Source of the DNA: Sporodiniella umbellata
Lineage: Eukaryota; Mucoromycota; Mucoromycetes; Mucorales; Rhizopodaceae
Assembly: GCA_025677835.1 (NCBI GenBank)
Contig: JAIXMR010000024.1
Coordinates: 186,001 to 250,000, forward strand
Direction of reading: 5' to 3'
DNA length: 64,000 nucleotides
Part shown: in pieces, positions 37,376 through 47,814 of the stretch
How the letters are laid out: each line of letters starts with the position of its first letter
How positions within the stretch are numbered: the first letter of the stretch is position 1
Translations under genes and position numbers: made by a program
The notes under the pieces: generated by a model
Told to the model about the DNA's origin: nothing
What the model saw: only the letters and a program-made list of their open reading frames with translations
Database searches by the model: none

Positions 37376-39010
37376 AAAAAAACTATAGGAAGAAAAAAAA
37401 CAGGGCTCCGACACTGAAAAATTTCATGCTGCTTTATTTTTAACTAGCCAAAATAAGTGAAAGCGATCTAATGAATATGGACCTCTGAGTTACAGGCTAA
37501 ACTAATATGAGAGCAATGCGAACTTAGCTTAAAAAAACAGACAAAAAGCTTCCATTAATTTAAAACTTTGGGATTAAATAAATCCAGAGCGATGAAAGAG
37601 TTTTTTAGTGACCTAACTCCATATCAATACCTTACTCGCTCTTTGAGGACTGTATAATTTTTAAGAATTAAAACAGAAGGGTTTTTTTTTTAATAAACTT
37701 CAGCAAATACGATACAACGTGCCTACTGAGACCTGCAAAGACCTCCATGGACAGGTATTGGCTACAATAAGCTCGTATTGACTTTTCAGCTTAAGGCGAT
37801 AGGATTTGGATGCTGAATGTTTTCTTGTAGGTTATGGTTTCAGCCTGTAAACACTTCTATTTGCCGAAGCTGTTCGTTAGTTAGCAACAATCCCAAAAAG
37901 GCTTATATCTTCAACCCAACTCGCTTACTACAAGTAAAATATTGATGGCATGATAGTTTTTGGCTTTGCTGTATTAGCAAGCATTCGTGCTTTACTTTCG
38001 TATGACACTGCGTTGGCCACAATAAACCAAAAAACTGGTGAGTTCTTGTCACTGGCTGTGTGATATTTTTAAACGAAAATTCTGTTGTAGTCATGTAGAG
38101 TGCGGTTGGTAAATATAAAGACTTCAAACCACCTTCTTTTGTTATATATACTGTACCCTCCAGTGGATCAGCCCTAATAAACAAAAGTAGAAATATGGGA
38201 TGGCGATTGTGTCTCCTTCCCTATTTAATCGGCTTAATCCAATCAAATAGCCCTGGATTTTGATGAAGTCTAGAATAGACTGACTCTTTCAGACACCCTA
38301 CTTTTAACTGAGATAAAATATAGCGATTGCAGTCATTAGCTGAAATCAAACAAAACAATCTTAGTTTGACCTTGGAAAGTTGCAGCAATCAACCTACCAT
38401 ACTATTTTTTTTTAAAAAAAAAAATAAGCCAATTGCACATACTGTTTTATACCCGTTTGTTTTCAACTTTGCGTAACTAGGCTCTTGTAAACTGGTATTC
38501 TACGGTTAGGTTCAAGTGCAAGGAAGCTCCGTTTTCTATTTAGATAGTCCGTCGCCATTCAAAAATCAGTAACAAATATGCAAGACCGTCCCGACAAAAG
38601 ATCTTAACTTTTGAGGCAGGCAAATCCCATTTGGATTTTACCAAAATACCTCTTTTATATGTATAGATATATATTTGAAAGATTTCAGTGCTAATGTAAT
38701 GATGGCTATATTGCGGTTTTGAAAAAAAAAAAAAAAAAAAAAAGCATCGAAAATTTTTAAACCATCTTAAAATGGCGTTACATCCCGCAAATTTTCTCAC
38801 TAAATCTTCAGTGTAACAATCACAATTTGGCATTACTTTCTCACCTTTTTTCAAAAGAATCCCGATTTGTATCACAAGTTTTTTTAGTAGCAGAAGCTTA
38901 AACAGTCCAATCAGTTGTTTAATTTAAAAACTTCCCAAAAGCAGCTGAGCTTTTTGTTTCTTTGTTTTTTTTTTCTTCTTCGTTTCCTGCATTAAACGTT
39001 TTTACTCTAC
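37376..39010. other. 1.6-kb intergenic region with T/A palindrome
   Basis: No gene I can support. It holds a T9A11 palindrome at 38405-38424 and an A23 run at about 38721-38743. A minus-strand frame at 38184-37903 (YITKEGGLKSLYLPTALYMT) looks protein-like over about 40 residues but has no recognised family. Confidence 0.5.
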
Positions 39011-41516
39011 ATGACTGATAGCATCCAAGAAAAGGCCACTGTTGCTGATACAGAGAGCGCAGAAATTGAGATACCCGAACAAAAAGTTGATCAAAATACC
39101 CCTAGCGAGCATACCATAAAACAGACTGAATTTGTTGAGAACGTGCAGCAGGAGACCAATGAAAATCTAGAAGAAAAAGTAGCCTCTTTAGGTTTGGATC
39201 ACAAAACCAAAGACAAATCGCAAACAGGAGTTATACCTCTTTTACGCATTGACTTCTCAAAAATTCAACGAAATAGACTTTCTCCAAGACAACAAGAAGA
39301 ATATGGTAAGTCAGCATCAGTATTACTCATACATGAGACTAACGCTTCGGGTATAGATACTGATATGAATAAAGGCATTCGCCTACTATTTGACAACAAA
39401 TTCTCGGATGCAAGAAGTACTTTTGAAACAAAAGCAAAACTGTAAGTATACATCGAACTTTTTGTTAGACAGAGGAACTAAATAGTAATAGAGACCCATT
39501 ATATGCGCTAGGATTATCCTTCATGTCTTTCATTAGAGGTAATGTCGAATTAAATATAAAGTAAAGGTTCCAAGTAACTTACTGTTTTTATTAGCTATAT
39601 CTGTAATGTATTCCACTAGCCGTTTTGTTAAATATCGAACCTAACTTTTCTTCTCTAGTCATTTCATCCTAAAGATACAGAGTCTGCCATAACAAAGCTG
39701 TCTGAGACTTATTTATTTGCTGACGCTCAGATTCAAGCTGCCTCATCAGCCAAACCGATTAAAGAAACCGTATCTGATTACTTTACCAACTGGATGGGGT
39801 CGAATCCTACACACCTTCCAACCAACACTCGACCTTTGAAGCGCTTTGAACTAATGGAGCAAGAGTTTGTATCAAACGGCGCTCTGCGCGCTCATATTGT
39901 CAAAGCGGAGTCAGCTTTGATGAGAGCCGTTCTTTATTTGTCAATCGATACAGTAGTTGGTTATCTTAAAGCAGGTCTAAATCTTCGCAAAGGTATTTAG
40001 AAAGAAAAAAGAAAGGAGTTGGCAGAAGACAGCAGGTCTATAGGTACTCAAATATATACATATGCATATTAGCCTATACAAGCTACAGTTTTGTCTGGTT
40101 ACAATACAAGCACATGGGGCAAAGTTACAATAAATACATGGATAAGGATACCATTTCTGGCATTCAATTTGGTATTGGATCTGTTCATCTTCTTCTTTCC
40201 ACTTTATCACCACGCGTTTTGAAAATCGTCTCCGCTTTTGGCTGGTCTCCCGATCGTCAATTGGCCTTTGCTCTCCTCCGATTATGCCAAGAAGGGCAAG
40301 GAATTAGAGCTCCTTTGGCATCCCTGGTTATTCTGTCGTACTATGTGAATATTACCTCGCAGGCACCTCAGATACTCACTCGTGAACTAATTCAACCTGC
40401 TATCGAGTGCCTTATGGATGCCCAAAAAAGTTACCCAGATTCCGCCTTCTTTCTGTTTTTTGCTGGCCGGATTTCTCGCCTTACTCGTAACTTATCTCTA
40501 TCTACCCAATCGTTTTTATACATGCAACAGGTGACTCAAGATGATTGGTTTGACTTGAGCCGTATAGCCATCTATGAACAAGCTATCAACCACACCATGA
40601 ACCTCGATTGGTCTCAAGCAGCTGAACTATTTTTATCTTTACAAGTGCACTATCACTCACCTGCCTTTTTTTATTACTTTTACGGTGCCTGCATGGAGCG
40701 ACTCGGTCAGCATACAGAGGCTATTTTAGCTTTTGCCCAGAGCCCCAAGCTTATCGATTCTCGTCGTATTTCAGAAGCTGAGGAATTTGTACAGAAGCGG
40801 GTCTCTTTCTTTGAACTAAGGGGCTATCAAGATATCCAATTCAGTCTACCAATTCTTGAAATACTTGCAACAAGCAATACATTTATATCCATGTCAGAAA
40901 AATCTTTAGAGGAGTGCTTAATACCAGTTGAAACAACACTACGTTCTTTGTATGAGCGTGAAAAAATGGAGTATGATCTTCGAAAAGTACAGTTAGTGCC
41001 TGGCGCACCTAAGCCTGACTACTACGATCAAAGAGGCACATTGCTGTTGATCAAATCAAGTATTCTCAACTCTCTAGGCCGTTACGAGGAGTGTATAGTT
41101 CATCTGAATTGGATTATTGATAACAAAGACGCATTCAAGCACGCTAAATGGGTAGTTCCTTTCGCCTATTGGTAAATTGAACAGATGGAAAAAGAAAAAA
41201 AAAGCTGATATCCTTTTTTTAAAAAAGGGAATGTGGAAATACCTTCTGGGGTTTGAAAAATTATAAAAGAGCAAGAGAGCTATGGGAGTCAATAGCAGAA
41301 TATGCCGATTACGACTATCAATTCAAGTTATCCTCCGTAAGTTTAGAATGTTTAGACGATCTTTATGACTAAACCCGCCATTAGAGGCTCAGCCTTGCTA
41401 TTCAGCACGCTGTTGATTTGGGCGTACCTGAGACACCAAAAAAGAAAGAAAAAGGAAAAACATCTCACGGGCGTAAACGAATGACTATCGTTAAAAGCCA
41501 TACAGTTTCCTTTTAA
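39011..41516 (+). CDS. TTC39/IML2-like TPR protein (DUF3808)
   Basis: Member of the family that includes animal TTC39 and yeast Iml2, the latter linked to lipid-droplet-dependent clearance of inclusion bodies. Seven exons (39011-39441, 39492-39538, 39595-39602, 39659-39992, 40073-41171, 41228-41336, 41385-41516) close to 719 aa. After an acidic, disordered N-terminus come the family blocks: LLFDNKFSDA, DPLYALGLSFMSFIR, QEFVSNGALRAHIVKAESAL, AYTSY..HMGQSYNKYMDKD, SGIQFGIGSVHLLLSTLSP, KIVSAFGWSPDRQL, TPR-like helices, and a last exon ending KKKEKGKTSHGRKR then a short tail. Exon 3 is only 8 nt. The acceptor of exon 6 is provided by the A-run of a T/A palindrome. Confidence 0.92.
39595..39602 (+). 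other. 8-nt microexon of the TTC39/IML2-like gene
   Basis: The microexon CTATATCT joins R-A to S-F so that the protein reads SFIRAISSFHPKD, matching the family's RAI.(T/S)F.P.D pattern. The flanking introns are 56 nt (39539-39594) and 56 nt (39603-39658). Both start GTAATG and end in AG, and the second has a perfect CTAAC branch site. No other combination of splice sites I tried keeps the frame. Confidence 0.8.
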
Positions 41517-42281
41517 CGAGATTAAAAGAAAGAGGAATTTTATGCATAGCAGCTCGCATCATTTAAATAATAAAATCACTGCAAAACTCAAAACAGTAAC
41601 AATAATTACACAGTATTTTAATTTGCTTATAATTGTGATGGATATATATATTAAGAAAAAAGGGAGACGAAAGGTTTAGTGGATTATTTTCACTTTGAAT
41701 GTCTACATCTGACTGTTTGAGTCTACTACTCTTATTTTTGTTTGTGCTTTTTAACTTTGGTAGGAACTTCAGGTCTTACTCCTACACTTCAATCAAAAGC
41801 AAAATGTTACAGTTTGACTATAATAGTGAGCTTAGAGTCAAACAAAAATGTAAAAAAAAAACCCTGGTTCTTAAATGTAACAATAAACTAAACCTCGGGC
41901 ATATACTAATCGAAAAGCGTTGATTAACTCTGCTTGCTACACTAATCTTTGGTTATGAAAAGCTACTTTTTATAGCTGTATACATACATATATATATAAG
42001 GAACTAAAATATAGAAAGGGGAACTACAAAGCCATGTGGCTAGAAAAACTTTATTATTGCCCCTTTCCCCTTTAGTCACCTAGATAAGGTACCAATAGAA
42101 AAATACTTTACATACAAATTTAATATGCTTTGAAAAATATAAAGTACATAATTGAAGCAAACATAATTGACCCTTTATTCTTAAATGAAAATCAAGAAGC
42201 AAAAAACACGAGAAACGAGATTCATTTTATGATATCCAAGAGGTTGAATTAAGGTATAGTTCAAACCAAGCTTATTGCTGT
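41517..42281. other. Intergenic, convergent 3' flanks
   Basis: 765 nt between the convergent TTC39-like and zinc ribbon genes. A 74-aa plus frame at 41699-41923 has no recognised content. Confidence 0.5.
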
Positions 42282-42637
42282 TTATATAGTATAGAAAGAG
42301 TCTTCCAAAGGCTCTGATAGTGCATCCAAGGGTAACTCACCATTCTTCCATTTACAGCTAGAGCATTCGTATTGAACACGTACTTTGTTTGATACACATT
42401 TGTTGAACAATATGATAAGTTTTTCTGACCGAATCAATCGAACAGACTCTTCTTTTTTACACTTTGGGCATACATGACCTTTCTCTTCTAACGATGTTTT
42501 ACTTCCTGGCTTTTTTACTGCTCTATTTGTTTAGTTGCATCAAAAGAAACTGTTTATTCCAAAACTTTTTGTTACCGAATTTCAACGAATTGAGCATAGT
42601 TAGAAGAAGGTAAGATAAAAGCCTGATGGACAATCAT
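42282..42637 (-). CDS. Small zinc ribbon protein, 100 aa
   Basis: Two exons (42637-42576, 42522-42282) close to exactly 100 codons plus stop. The intron is 53 nt with a GTAACA donor. The protein starts MIVHQAFILPSSNYAQFVEI. It then has a zinc ribbon: CPKC, 27 intervening residues (KKEESVRLIRSEKLIILFNK and on), and CSSC followed by KWKNGELPLD. The four-Cys ribbon resembles transcription- or RNA-associated zinc ribbons, but I cannot place it in a named family. It lies 212 nt downstream of the CofD-like gene on the same strand. Its short exons mean it is easily missed. Confidence 0.75.
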
Positions 42638-42849
42638 TTTTCGTTTATTTTTATATGTGATCCGGATGTCAATTTCATTGGTCTCTCCTTTATTTTATTT
42701 TATTAGAAAAGGAACACAAATTGTATTCGGATCGTTTTTGATCGATGAGAACTATACAGTTTTTTCAAGGCTACAGTAAATAGGAACAAAGTATAGTCAC
42801 AGACTCAATATTGCTTTTTTTTTATATACAAAGCCATATATATGCATGT

Positions 42850-44569
42850 TTATTGAGCTGAAGTAACTTTTAATAAAATACCCTGTAACGGGCCAGGTAA
42901 GTATCTTGGTTCTTCCGAGCTAGGGTCAGGATCGGTGACAAGGCAACGAATTCCTAAAGCTTCTATTGCTTTCGTATCTACAGATATTTCTAAGAAAAAA
43001 AATACAAAAGTCAGTTTGAATAATGATATATAAAAAGGAGACGTACGTGAGTTGGATAGATAAATCAAATGCGTAATATAGGTTGAAGGTGGCTCGTTGG
43101 GTACCAAGTTGGAAGGAAAAGGTGTTGATGCTCCACTCCCCTGTAATCGAGGACTGTTGGTTCCAATGTAGCCTTCTTCCTGCCCTGTGGAAGTGCGTAA
43201 TCGATGGAGGTGAGGTGGAGGTGGCCATCTCCTAAATCCGTAATCAACTGGCCGAGTATAGAAATTTGAATCTTCTTCTGTATGTGTATCGTAAAATGCG
43301 CGTCGAGCATCAATTAGTTGACTCTCGTTAAGTGCATTGGTAATAGTGCAAATAAAATCAAGTGCGGTGTAGCCATCAGTTTCACGGTCTGTAGTACCAT
43401 TAAGAATCAAAATTTTATGCTTCAGTGAAGAAGAATTGGCGATGGCATGACCGACTTTGCGCAAAATTAAACAAGGCAAAATTGAAGTATAAAGCGATCC
43501 AATTGAATATACTAAATCTGTACGAGTACTAAGATGGTCTAATATTTTTGGATTGGGCAAGGGGTAAATTTCTTGGCCGTATTCATTCATGTAGTAAATT
43601 CTGGAAATAGGTGCCGACAACTGTTCCTCTGTAGACTTGTTAAACATCAAGTTGCCATTCATACTATCTTCTCCTTCAGTGTATGTGATAGGCGAGCTGG
43701 GTAAAGCAAGCTTTGAAAAGGCGTCGATTGGGTTGGTGATTTTATTTTGTACTTGCTGGTATCCTGGATGACTAATTTCACATTGGCCCTTAAGAGTATA
43801 GCCGTCATCTAATAGAGCAGCAATGGCGGCTGTATGGTTAGTATTTATTACTGGTAATACATGAGTGGGCTCTCGAATTGCAGTAATGGCGGAGAACAGG
43901 AAAATGGCAGCCTCTAACGAACCAAAGAACAATCTGGCACCCGTCAAGAAAAAGTTTCCAATCGACCCATTTCTAAAGTTGAAATGTTTATGTGCTCTTT
44001 TCAGTATCTCGCAGTTGAAGGATACTAAAAAACCGCGAATGGTCTCTTTTTTTTCAATAGAAATCTTGTCCCACAATCTAAAAGGGCTAAGTCATGCCAT
44101 TTTTGTTCAAGATAAGATAAGATAAAATAGCTTACTTATGACGTCCTTCTACAATGGCAGCCCATTCATCTCTAATGTCGTTATCGTCGCCTCTACAGTC
44201 TAAGCGGTAACTGAGTAACTCTTTAATTGCTTTTCTTTCTTCGGCATCGTTTCCATCAACACTAATCAACCTTGTTAATCTGGACCTCAAATCGCCAATA
44301 CTTGGTCCCCCCAGCACTCTTAGTAATTCGCTCTAACATCATGCTTTAGTGATTTTTTTTATTTACTGCGGCTTCTTTTTATAGTGTTAGTTTTGTTACA
44401 GTTGATCCGCCATTATCAGAAACACCCAAAACATAGCATACGCTGGGAGTAATAGATTGAAAAGTATTTGCTATTTTATTTTGTTTAGTTTGTCAAAAAC
44501 GTTTTACCCAAACATACTTATAAAGTTACAGGCAGAGCCGCCTGAAAAAACAACGAAAGAAGATCCCAT
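42850..44569 (-). CDS. CofD/UPF0052-family protein
   Basis: Homologous to the CofD (2-phospho-lactate transferase) fold; the fungal members have no well-established substrate that I know of. Exons 44569-44518, 44470-44400, 44332-44136, 44077-43047 and 42989-42850 close to 496 aa. The two N-terminal exons, which lack long open frames, restore the family hallmark: SFVVFSGGSACN, SITPSVCYVLGVSDNGGST and SELLRVLGGPSIGDLRSRL. Later blocks are FRNGSIGNFFLTGARLFFGS, VLPVINTNHTAAIAALLDDG, LKGQCEISHP, TDLVYSIGSLYTSILPCLI and KILILNGTTDRET. The GGSACN and SDNGGST loops are the nucleotide/phosphate-binding site in CofD. The protein looks complete. Confidence 0.93.
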
Positions 44570-46766
44570 ATGGATTAAATGGAGGTAAAGGAGTGTTGAT
44601 AGGAGAAAAGAGTCAATTTCGATTTGGAATCTTTTTAAGATAAAGCCCAGATCTAGTCAATACAGAATATATATTTCCATATCAGGAATGTACACCACCA
44701 ATCCTTTCTATTTGTCATTGAAATAGAACTGTGTTTAAATTTGTACGTGGCTGCTCACAGTAGTGCTATGCCAGCTTGTCGGAGTAAATTATAACAAAGT
44801 GTGTATACGTAGTTCATTCGTCTTGATGCCACGTTTAACTCCACAAGCCAAAGAATCGAGCTTATTTACGAAAAGCAGCGCTATCGAAAACAATTCATAA
44901 AGTAAAGATTATCAGTGAAACGAGAATTAAATGATCTAAAAATCTAGGCGCTTCCGAGGTAGCTGTAACAGCCCATAGACCCTTTATAACGCACGCCGGA
45001 ACCAATAAAAACAAGATAAAGGTAATTAGAGTACATATAGCAACACAATTTGAGAAAAGATATGTGTACGCTTTGTAGCGCTGATGCTAAACAACATTGA
45101 ATGTGGACACTTCCTTTTGTATAGCTGATCCGAATGGAAATAAAGTTAGTCTAGGCTTAGCAGCTCCATATATTTTAGTCTATATTTAGCATTTGGATAC
45201 AATAATAGTAAACATAATTAAAAGGCATTGCTTTTTGTTCAACGCGCCAATCAAAAGGATAAAACATCGCGTTTTTTGAAACTTCAACAGCTGTCATATC
45301 CACTTTTTTTTTATAGACATAAAAAATGTATCGACTCAACTGATGCCAACCAAAACATATTCCACACGAGATTTTCTGTTTGCTATTTTTGGAATATTAG
45401 AACGTATAGATGTGTCTATAACTATTTGTTTGTTTTGTTTGTAAAGTACCGCCAGCTTTATCTTCATATACCTTTAGAACTTTTATTTCCAAAAAAAAAA
45501 AAAAAAGTTAGGCCACTCTTAGTTCAAGGAACATTCACTTGCTTCGTGTCTTTTAAACATGTCAAAAATAAGGCGGTATACAACTGTAAGGTTTTGTAAA
45601 AATGATAAAAGAAAAATACAATATATGCAGACTTTCGAATTGATTTGTTTAGCAGAGGCAGTTTTGGCTGACTATATAATTTATAAAGTTCTGAAAGTTT
45701 GCTCAAAAGCATTGATACGAGCTATGTATTTTTTGCAAACCTATATGCGAAAAAAGAGAGAGACATATGAGGGTTTTGTATAAGTATCAATAATGTTGTA
45801 GGACCAGGCTTCGGTATGAAAAAGCCTCAATTCTTCTTTTTTCGATCAAAAGAAAGCTTGCCCTGATGTGTAGCTCAGTTGATACAGATAAATCAAAATA
45901 GTTTTTAACAAAAAAAAATCTGATACTACTCTTATGCTGAAATATTGTAGGCTAGAAAGGAAAATAAAATACAAATATATAAAGCCAGTATGAAAGGTAT
46001 ATGTTTCTATTAATAGTCGGTTTATACACCAGTTTAAAGCCATGCTGTTTTATGTCATGAAGGTGGAAGCTTGCTATTGAGCTAAAAAAATCCCTTAGCG
46101 TTATAGTTTGTATTTTAGCATGATGAATATTAGTCACAAGTCCTCTTTTTTTTTTTTCAAAAAAAAAAGTGAATGTATATTAATTGTTTTGTTGTTGAAA
46201 TTCACAAGGTCTTCTTTGATGGTAAAACCAGCAAACTTGTGCTTAAATTTATAAGCAAATGAATAGCGTATGTGAATTTGAACAAAAAAGCCAAAGGTAT
46301 TAAACTGAAAGGAGCCTAGCTGTTTATATCAAAACTGTAGTATACACTAAAGGAATTTACTGATTTATAATAATATCTGGTTTTCTAGCCATATGTTTTC
46401 AGTTTTAGGCACTAGTTCATTCAAAACAAGTTTGCTGTATTAACTAAGCATTATTACTGCTACTTTCTTTTCGTATTTGTTTTAAAATGTGTTAACCAAA
46501 ACAGTATGTCTACCAGAAGTGGTTCGGCAATAAGTCTATAATTTGTGTTACTGAAAAAGGTTGCACATGCCACGTTGTAAAATATTACATTTGTACAACT
46601 TGTGCACAGATGTTGAGAACGAGAGTAAGAGGTAAAAAGTTTCTTTAATAAAGATTGGTAGAATGAACATATATGTATGCAAGCATATGTTCTATAGCAA
46701 CAGAAAATGGATTCAAATGAGATAAAATACTGAGTGTATATAATGAATGAGGGAAGAAACAAAATG
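44570..46766. other. 2.2-kb intergenic region, nothing recognised
   Basis: No supported gene, although a 123-aa frame (45228-45599) and others occur by chance in AT-rich sequence. It carries a T12-C-A10 near-palindrome at 46146-46168 and an A16 run near 45492. Confidence 0.5.
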
Positions 46767-47814
46767 TTACATGCTGGACATGCTATACATATTTTCCAGT
46801 GCTTGCTTTTGTAACACTCCATCTTGAAACCTAATAAGTATGGTTGGATGCTTGTAAGAAGGCCTCTATAGAACAACTTACTTTTTGAGCTGTTCATTTT
46901 CATGAACTAAACGCTCCAATTCAGTCAAAATAGATGATTGTGTATCTTTAAGGTGTTGAATATGCTGAACAGCTAAAGAAGACTTGAGTAGGCAATTCTT
47001 TTGTTTCTATTTAGGCAAACCTACTGCGATGCAATAAAGCCACCTTACTCATTTTCTTATTCAAACAAGTAGGAAGCTCGCCTCTGAGCTCTTCAAAGCC
47101 ATCTTTGATTTGAGCTCTTCTTCTTTGCTCTGATTGGATATGGATTTGTCTTCGAAGTTCTGAAGAAGAAAGGCCATCCCTAAAACAAAAACAAAAAAGG
47201 AGCATAAGTTTTGACTCATTTTTTTCTGAAACAAGATGCTGTTTTACTGGGTGACTTCGTCATCAGATTGCTCCTCTTCTTTCTTGTCGCTACTTCTTTG
47301 CTTCTTACGATGAGGCCCGCTACCTGTAGACTGCTCATAAGCCTCCTTTGAGTATTGCAAAAATTCTGGATAAAATGATTCAGGTAAAGAGGTGGCCTTA
47401 GCAAAAGCTTCGTTTAAAAACTCAATTGAAGAGGAGGACATAGTCGATGCAGTATTTGAGGAAGAAGAAGCAACTAATACGGGCGGCTCTTGAATCATGA
47501 TAGAAGAAGGGGAGACAGTCACTCGATTGCTAGGAGATGTTGTAAATGTTGAAATAGGAGTTTCATAATAGAAACTGTCATTTGTTTGATTTGTCGTTTT
47601 TGCCATAGAAGGTAAATAAAACTTAGGATCTTTAAGAATAAGATGAAATAAGAACAGTTAGAAAGAGATCCACTACTTGAATATAACAAACAGAAAGAAG
47701 CTTACCTGAATAAGTCCTGGACTGGTCCGAAGAAGAAGCACTGAAATTGTTCTGGTAGACGCTTAAGCCTTCATTACTGTTGTCATTAGCAGGGTTTTTG
47801 GCAGTTTGTGTCAT
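46767..47814 (-). CDS. bHLH-leucine zipper transcription factor, MLX-like
   Basis: Dimeric E-box-binding factor. Exons 47814-47706, 47629-47248, 47179-47025, 46972-46882 and 46830-46767 close to 266 aa. The N-terminal 165 residues are Ser/Thr/Asn-rich, with a helix (IEFLNEAFAKATSLPESFYP) and a basic/acidic stretch (PHRKKQRSSDKKEEEQSDDE). The bHLH reads RRQIHIQSEQRRRAQIKDGF (basic region with the E-R-R contact residues), EELRGELPTC, a loop, then KMSKVALLHRTVQHIQHLK. A short zipper follows (ILTELERLVHENEQL). An intron after EQLKK is inferred from a strong GTAAGT donor; without it, the frame stops at that point. Confidence 0.88.

Noticed and set aside
37903..38184. 93-aa minus-strand frame
   Set aside because: A short stretch looks protein-like, but I could not join it to other exons or to a family.
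45228..45599. 123-aa plus-strand frame
   Set aside because: Low-complexity, includes a Lys run from poly-A; no family and no conserved features.
45860..45930. tRNA-like stretch (GTAGCTCAGTTGATACAG)
   Set aside because: Resembles a tRNA D-arm/A box, but there is no B box, no anticodon arm and no acceptor stem downstream.
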